The translations under genes and the position numbers were made by a program. Shown here one piece after another: positions 16,235 to 20,773 of a stretch of 20,773 nt of DNA; positions within the stretch are counted from its first letter, which is position 1, and each line of letters starts with the position of its first letter. Origin of the DNA: an uncultured Eubacteriales bacterium (GTDB taxonomy: Bacteria; Bacillota; Clostridia; Monoglobales; UMGS1388); the NCBI GenBank assembly GCA_900551345.1, contig URVP01000011.1, positions 1 through 20,773 of the forward strand, written 5' to 3'. The notes under the pieces are model-generated. The model did no database searches. It saw nothing but the letters and a program-made list of their open reading frames with translations, and was not told where the DNA came from.

Positions 16235-17394
16235 ATTATGAAAAGGTGCTTTCAGGCGCTGTCAGGGATATTAAACCCTCAGGCATAAGAAAGTTTTTTG
16301 ACATTGTTGCAGAGCGCCCCGACGCAATATCTTTGGGAGTGGGCGAACCGGATTTTGTAACTCCGTGGCATATAAGAGACGCAGGCATATATTCTCTTGA
16401 AAAAGGGCGTACTTACTATACTGCCAACAGCGGTCTGGCAGAGCTTAGGCAGGAAGTATGCAATTATCTTAAAAGACGGTTTGATTTGGAGTACGAATCA
16501 TCCCAGGTGCTCATTACTGTAGGCGGCAGCGAAGCTATCGATATAAGCCTTCGTGCAATTATAGAACCGGGCGATGAGGTAATAATTCCTGAACCCAGTT
16601 TTGTTTGCTACAGTCCATGTACCTCTCTTGCAGGCGGCGTGCCTGTACCTGTTGAAACAAAGGAGGAGGACGATTTTCGCCTTACACCTGAGGCACTTAA
16701 AAGCAAAATAACACCAAAAACAAAGGCGCTTATTCTGCCTTTCCCCAACAATCCAACCGGAGCGGTAATGAGAAAAGAGGATTTAGAGGCTATAGCTCAG
16801 GTTCTTGAAGGTACTGATATAGTAGTGCTTTCAGATGAAATTTATGCAGAGCTTACATATGGAGATAAGCATATTTCCATTGCTTCAATAAAGGGCATGA
16901 AGGAAAGAACAGTTCTTATAAGCGGCTTTTCAAAGGCTTTTGCCATGACCGGATGGCGTCTTGGCTATCTTTGTGCCGAACCTGAGTTTGTAAAAGCAGT
17001 CACTAAAATTCATCAATATTCTATTATGTGTGCTCCTACCACAAGTCAGTTTGCAGCGGTTGATGCTATGCAGAATTCAGACAGAGATGTGGAAGAAATG
17101 GTAATCCAGTATAATTACCGCCGCAAGGTTATTCTTGACGGACTCAGAAACATTGGGTTTGACTGTTTTGAACCCAAAGGTGCTTTTTATATATTCCCCA
17201 GCATAAAAAGAACAGGACTTACATCAAATGAGTTCTGCAACAAACTTCTTGATGAGCAGAATGTTGCGGTAGTTCCGGGAGATGCGTTCGGTGCGTCGGG
17301 TGAGGGATTTGTGCGTATTTCTTATGCATACTCCATAAAAAGCATAAATGCGGCTTTGGAAAGAATCGAACAGTTTATGAAGCAGTATAAATAA
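16231..17394 (+). CDS. class I/II PLP-dependent aminotransferase
   Basis: A 387-residue fold-type I aminotransferase of the aspartate/aromatic (AspC/PatA-like) group, cytoplasmic. Visible active-site features are the N-terminal SLGVGEPDF, the PLP-phosphate segment GGSEAIDISL (about 98-107), PNNPTG with Asn174, SDEIY with Asp202 and Tyr205, the Schiff-base Lys235 in SGFSKAFAMTGWRLGY, and the carboxylate-binding Arg362 in FVRISYAY. Length is normal for the family. It overlaps the Lrp-type regulator by 4 nt. The amino-acid specificity cannot be read from the sequence; aspartate, alanine or aromatic substrates are all possible. Confidence 0.93.
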   Translation: MNYEKVLSGAVRDIKPSGIRKFFDIVAERPDAISLGVGEPDFVTPWHIRDAGIYSLEKGRTYYTANSGLAELRQEVCNYLKRRFDLEYESSQVLITVGGSEAIDISLRAIIEPGDEVIIPEPSFVCYSPCTSLAGGVPVPVETKEEDDFRLTPEALKSKITPKTKALILPFPNNPTGAVMRKEDLEAIAQVLEGTDIVVLSDEIYAELTYGDKHISIASIKGMKERTVLISGFSKAFAMTGWRLGYLCAEPEFVKAVTKIHQYSIMCAPTTSQFAAVDAMQNSDRDVEEMVIQYNYRRKVILDGLRNIGFDCFEPKGAFYIFPSIKRTGLTSNEFCNKLLDEQNVAVVPGDAFGASGEGFVRISYAYSIKSINAALERIEQFMKQYK

Positions 17395-17435
17395 AAAAGC
17401 AATGCCTTCGGCAATATTAAAAGGAGACCTTTTAT

Positions 17436-18554
17436 ATGAGCGTTGTTGTTGCACGATGTGACGAATACGATATAGATAATCTTGAAAAAACATTTGAAGA
17501 TGCATTTATTAAACTTGGTGGTATTGAAAAATATATAAAAAAGGGAAGCAAGGTGCTGATAAAAGCCAATTTGCTTATGAAAAGTGACCCTGAAAGTGCT
17601 ACTGTAACTCACCCTGTTTTTGTTGCAGCACTGTCACGGGTGATTGAACGGCAGGGAGGAATAGTGACAATCGCTGACAGCCCGGGCGGGTTCTATTCGG
17701 AAAAAATACTCAAAAACCTTTATGTGGCTTGTGGATATGACAAAATTACTCAAATGTGTGGTGCAAAGCTTAATTATGATACTTCTTTTAAAAAAGTCAC
17801 CTATTCTTTAGGCAGTGAGGTTTTCCCGTTTGCATTTATTACACCGTTTTTAGAAAATGATGTTATTATATCTGCGGCAAAGCTCAAAACTCACGGTTTT
17901 ACCACATATACAGGTGCCGTGAAAAATCTTTTTGGACTTGTTCCGGGTACCTATAAGGCGGAATATCACATGAGATTTCCAAATGTGGATGTATTTGCAG
18001 ATATGCTTGTACGCCTTTGCGGTGCGGCAAAGCCGCAACTTTCTTTTATAGACGGAATCGTTGGCATGGAGGGGGCAGGCCCTTCAGGAGGGACTCCCAG
18101 AAAGGTGGGAGCGGTTATTTCTTCTGATAATCCTCATGAAGCAGATTTGATAGGGTCAAAAATTATAGGGCTTAAACCGAGCCAGGTGCCTACTCTTAAA
18201 TCCGCTATTAATATGGGGCTTTGTCCCGCTGCGGCAGAAGAGGTTGATACTTCGGGCAATATCGAAGATTTTATTATAAAGGATTATAAACAAGCAGCCG
18301 GAGGGATGGGCAATATGCTTAATAACTCTCTTTTACAGAAGGCGTCAAATGTATTTTCTCCTCGTCCGGTATTTGACGGGTCAAAGTGTGTGAAATGCGG
18401 AGAATGTGCAAGATGTTGCCCTGCAAAAGCAATTGTAATGGGGAAAAGCAAACCGATTGTTGACAAAAAGAAGTGTATCAGATGCTTTTGCTGTCAGGAA
18501 TTGTGCCCTAAAAAGGCTGTTACAATAAAACGAATAAGTTTTTATCTGGGATAG
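17436..18554 (+). CDS. DUF362 protein with two 4Fe-4S clusters
   Basis: A 372-residue protein. Residues 1-300 are the DUF362 domain (KVLIKANLLMKSDPESATV, later AKLKTHGFTTYTGAVKNLFG and IDGIVGMEGAGPSGG). The C-terminus is a bacterial ferredoxin domain with CVKCGECARCCP and CIRCFCCQELCP, ligands for two 4Fe-4S clusters. Such proteins are common in anaerobes and are annotated as iron-sulfur proteins of uncertain function. AAGGAG lies 9 nt before the ATG, and a small TGCC-TTC-GGCA hairpin sits in the 41-nt gap after the aminotransferase. Co-transcription with that enzyme suggests a redox step linked to amino-acid metabolism, but this is only context. Confidence 0.92.
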   Translation: MSVVVARCDEYDIDNLEKTFEDAFIKLGGIEKYIKKGSKVLIKANLLMKSDPESATVTHPVFVAALSRVIERQGGIVTIADSPGGFYSEKILKNLYVACGYDKITQMCGAKLNYDTSFKKVTYSLGSEVFPFAFITPFLENDVIISAAKLKTHGFTTYTGAVKNLFGLVPGTYKAEYHMRFPNVDVFADMLVRLCGAAKPQLSFIDGIVGMEGAGPSGGTPRKVGAVISSDNPHEADLIGSKIIGLKPSQVPTLKSAINMGLCPAAAEEVDTSGNIEDFIIKDYKQAAGGMGNMLNNSLLQKASNVFSPRPVFDGSKCVKCGECARCCPAKAIVMGKSKPIVDKKKCIRCFCCQELCPKKAVTIKRISFYLG

Positions 18555-18565
18555 TGCATAAGCGG

Positions 18566-18600
18566 ACTTTCCTCTTGCATAGTTTTAGTAAGAGGTGAGT
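18566..18600 (+). promoter_or_regulatory. hairpin covering the Shine-Dalgarno of the DUF4830 gene
   Basis: ACTTTCCTCTT (18566-18576) pairs with AAGAGGTGAGT (18590-18600): ten of eleven positions pair (one G-U, one T-T mismatch) around a 13-nt loop. The right arm contains the AAGAGGTGA ribosome binding site that ends 4 nt before the ATG at 18605. No T-run follows, so it is not a terminator. It could limit translation of the next gene. Confidence 0.55.
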
Positions 18601-18604
18601 TTTA

Positions 18605-19042
18605 ATGCGTCATAAAAAGCTGATTGCTGTTACGGTTTCTGCGTTTCTTATACTGGTGTCGGTTATACTTGTAACTACCGGGACTCCATCGCGCTCTTAT
18701 ACCGACTATATAAGTGACTTGGGTTGGAAAGCAGATGAAAAAAGCGTTAAAGTGTCGGATATTGTCATTCCCGAGACATGGGACGAATCCATGGAACAAT
18801 ACAATCGGCTGCAAATGCAAGTGGGATATGATTTATCCAAGTACAAAGGACAGACGGCAAAGCTGTACAGCTATGCCGTTTTGAATTTTGACGGATATGA
18901 TAAGACGGTATATATAAATCTGATAATTCACAACGGAAAGATAATAGGGGGAGATATTTCCTCAGTTGCATTAGATGGTTTTATGATTCCCCTTGTGAAT
19001 CAAAAGGAAAAGGACGGATATATGAATGGAACGGTTGGATAA
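18605..19042 (+). CDS. DUF4830 domain membrane-anchored or secreted protein
   Basis: A 145-residue protein with an N-terminal membrane segment or uncleaved signal (MRHKKLIAVTVSAFLILVSV, about 5-26), so most of it lies outside the membrane. Residues about 36-140 match my recollection of DUF4830: LGWKADEKS, then DIVIPETWDESMEQYNRLQ, VGYDLSKYKGQ and IGGDISSVALDGFM. Function unknown; the family is common in Clostridia. Its ribosome binding site is within a hairpin. The gene ends 17 nt inside the next one, an overlap that couples it to the pseudouridine synthase. Confidence 0.85.
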   Translation: MRHKKLIAVTVSAFLILVSVILVTTGTPSRSYTDYISDLGWKADEKSVKVSDIVIPETWDESMEQYNRLQMQVGYDLSKYKGQTAKLYSYAVLNFDGYDKTVYINLIIHNGKIIGGDISSVALDGFMIPLVNQKEKDGYMNGTVG

Positions 19043-19733
19043 AATTCTTTCAAATATGGGAATAGGAAGCCGCAAGGAGGTTAAAGCCCTTGTAAAAGCA
19101 GGTGAAGTTTTTGCAGACGGTGTTCCGGTAAACGATCCGGGCATGCAAATTGACCCGAACCGTTGCTGTATAACCGTGTGCGGTCAAATAGTTGAATATA
19201 AAAAATTTATTTATCTTATGCTTAACAAACCCGCAGGGTTTGTTTCCGCTACCGAGGACAAGCGTATGCGAACCGTTGCTGAGCTTGTTCCGCCTGAATT
19301 TGCACATTTTGAGCCATTCCCTGTGGGCAGGCTTGATATAGACACGGAGGGGCTTCTTGTCATGACCAATGACGGACAGCTTGCGCATAAACTTCTGTCC
19401 CCAAAGCATAAGGTGCCCAAATTGTACTATGCAAGGCTTAATAAGGATGCTGAACAGGCGGATATAGACGCCTTTAATAAGGGCGTTGTACTTGATGACG
19501 GATATATGACCATGTCTGCTCATCTTGAAATTGTGGGAAGGGGAGAAGCCTTGGTAACCATCTGTGAAGGAAAGTTCCATCAAGTTAAACGAATGTTTCA
19601 AACGGTAGGTAAAGAGGTTATTTATTTAAAACGCCTGGGTATGGGTGGTCTTACTCTTGACCAAGATCTTGAGCTTGGCGAAATAAGAGAGCTTACAGAG
19701 GAAGAATTACAAATTTTAAAGGGAGAAGACTGA
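19026..19733 (+). CDS. rsuA: RsuA-family pseudouridine synthase
   Basis: A 235-residue RNA-modifying enzyme of the RsuA/RluB/RluE/RluF family that converts a uridine of rRNA to pseudouridine. Residues 1-58 are an S4 RNA-binding domain (RLDKILSNMGIGSRKEVKAL). The catalytic motif GRLDIDTEGLLVMTNDG contains the nucleophilic Asp104, preceded by LNKPAGFVSA. The LLSPKHKVPKLYYARL segment and the length near 230 residues resemble RsuA, which modifies 16S rRNA, more than RluB; the exact target is inferred. The start overlaps the DUF4830 gene by 17 nt and the stop overlaps the tex start (TGATG). Confidence 0.92.
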   Translation: MERLDKILSNMGIGSRKEVKALVKAGEVFADGVPVNDPGMQIDPNRCCITVCGQIVEYKKFIYLMLNKPAGFVSATEDKRMRTVAELVPPEFAHFEPFPVGRLDIDTEGLLVMTNDGQLAHKLLSPKHKVPKLYYARLNKDAEQADIDAFNKGVVLDDGYMTMSAHLEIVGRGEALVTICEGKFHQVKRMFQTVGKEVIYLKRLGMGGLTLDQDLELGEIRELTEEELQILKGED

Positions 19734-20773
19734 TGGATATATCATTGCAAATACAAAAAGAATTCGGACTGAAACCATGGCAAGCAGAAAATGTGATTTC
19801 ACTTTTAGAAAGCGGAAATACAATCCCGTTTATAGCCCGTTACCGAAAAGAAGCTACCGGCTCACTTGATGACATTACTTTAAGAAGCTTTGCACAGAGA
19901 TATGAATATCTTTGTTCACTTGAAGAGAAAAAGCAGGAAATAATCCGTTTGATATCCGAGCAGGACAAGTTCACCCCTGAGCTCGAATCACAGATTCAGG
20001 CAGCTGAAAAAATGAGCGAATTGGAAGATATTTATCGTCCTTACCGCCCAAAAAAACGGACTCGGGCATCAATTGCAAAAGAACGAGGTCTTGAGCCTCT
20101 TGCCTTGATTATTAAACAACAGACACTTGAGTCGGGAGATATAGATGAAATATGCAGACCTTTTTTAAATGACGATGTTACAGATACTCAGGTGGCTCTT
20201 TCAGGAGCCATGGACATAATTGCCGAGGAAATATCTGATAATGCAGATTTCAGAAAGTTTATCAGGAATTATACTTTACGAAGCGGTGCTATATCTGTTG
20301 CAAGTACCGGTAAGAAACTTCCTGATAATGAAAAGGGTCACTGTGAAACTGTGTATGAGATGTATGCCGATTTTTCCGAGCCTCTTTCAAAAATTGCAAA
20401 TCATAGAATTCTTGCAATAGACAGAGGGGAGAGAGAGGAGTATCTAAAAGTTAAAATTACGGTGGATGAACAGCCGATTCTTGATAGATTATATAAAAGT
20501 CTGATTGCTAAAAAGAGAAGTATAACAAGTGAATATGTGGAGTGTGCCGCCCGGGACGCATATATCCGGCTTATAAAACCGTCTATTGAGCGTGAAATAC
20601 GAAACGAAAAAACGGTAATAGCGCAGGAGGGGGCTATAAAGGTATTTTCTGCCAATCTTTCCAAACTACTTTTGCAGCCGCCTGTTAAAGATAAAATCGT
20701 GCTCGGCCTTGACCCGGCATATCGTACGGGCTGCAAGCTGGCGGTGGTTGACGGAACGGGAGCGGTACTTGAA
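19733..20773 (+). CDS. tex: Tex transcription accessory/S1 RNA-binding protein, 5' part
   Basis: The first 347 codons of tex; the gene is cut by the window edge, and full proteins are about 700-780 residues. Visible parts are the Tex N-terminal domain (FGLKPWQAENVISLL, IPFIARYRKEATGSLDD, LEDIYRPYRPKKRTRA), the central helical region (ALSGAMDIIAEE, NHRILAIDRGE), and the start of the YqgF/RNase H-like domain (VLGLDPAYRTGCKLAVVDG). Missing here are the helix-hairpin-helix and C-terminal S1 domains. Tex is a conserved nucleic-acid-binding protein that associates with RNA polymerase. The ATG at 19733 shares a base with the stop codon of rsuA, and GGGAGAAG precedes it, so the two are co-translated. 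Confidence 0.95.
   Translation, partial: MDISLQIQKEFGLKPWQAENVISLLESGNTIPFIARYRKEATGSLDDITLRSFAQRYEYLCSLEEKKQEIIRLISEQDKFTPELESQIQAAEKMSELEDIYRPYRPKKRTRASIAKERGLEPLALIIKQQTLESGDIDEICRPFLNDDVTDTQVALSGAMDIIAEEISDNADFRKFIRNYTLRSGAISVASTGKKLPDNEKGHCETVYEMYADFSEPLSKIANHRILAIDRGEREEYLKVKITVDEQPILDRLYKSLIAKKRSITSEYVECAARDAYIRLIKPSIEREIRNEKTVIAQEGAIKVFSANLSKLLLQPPVKDKIVLGLDPAYRTGCKLAVVDGTGAVLE

Noticed and set aside
19050..19601. 183-codon minus-strand frame opposite rsuA
   Set aside because: Antisense to a clearly conserved pseudouridine synthase; no ribosome binding site and an implausible composition rich in Phe, Lys and His.

Overview
The window is a low-GC chromosomal segment from an anaerobic Gram-positive bacterium, most likely a member of the Clostridia. 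The evidence is the strong AGGAGG-type ribosome binding sites, sigma-A promoters of TTGACA-17-TATAAT type, S-layer homology and copper-amine-oxidase-like stalk domains, a DUF4830 protein, and a flavodiiron protein for oxygen or nitric oxide defence. I cannot name a genus from sequence alone.

Layout. Positions 1-560 hold the 3' end of an rRNA operon: 23S tail, 5S and an intrinsic terminator. An AT-rich spacer with no visible gene follows, then an alpha/beta-hydrolase (1102-2115). Convergent to it on the minus strand are a four-module flavodiiron protein (FprA core + flavin reductase + rubredoxin, 2289-4079) and rodA (4147-5274). Positions 5506-8754 hold five plus-strand genes for exported or membrane proteins of unknown function, probably one operon ending in a bidirectional terminator. 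One of them, a small four-helix membrane protein, is split between two frames at an A7 run followed directly by a perfect 7-bp hairpin.

Positions 8957-15527 form the most distinctive module. A TetR-family regulator (minus strand) is divergent from an RND/MMPL-type transporter (9731-12037). The transporter overlaps by 14 nt a 1167-residue exported, membrane-anchored protein (12024-15527) in which a long helical coiled-coil region of about 440 residues interrupts a GLUG-repeat beta-solenoid. The overlap suggests co-translation of an exporter with an extracytoplasmic partner. I regard this pair as the best candidate for an undescribed system in the window.

Positions 15685-20773 look like a co-directional, tightly spaced set: an Lrp/AsnC regulator overlapping a class I aminotransferase by 4 nt, a DUF362 protein with two 4Fe-4S clusters, a DUF4830 protein whose Shine-Dalgarno lies inside a hairpin, an RsuA-family pseudouridine synthase, and the first 347 codons of tex, which runs off the window edge. 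By eye this last section is less AT-rich than 5500-15500, which has more of the look of accessory DNA. No IS element, CRISPR array, tRNA or phage gene was recognised.
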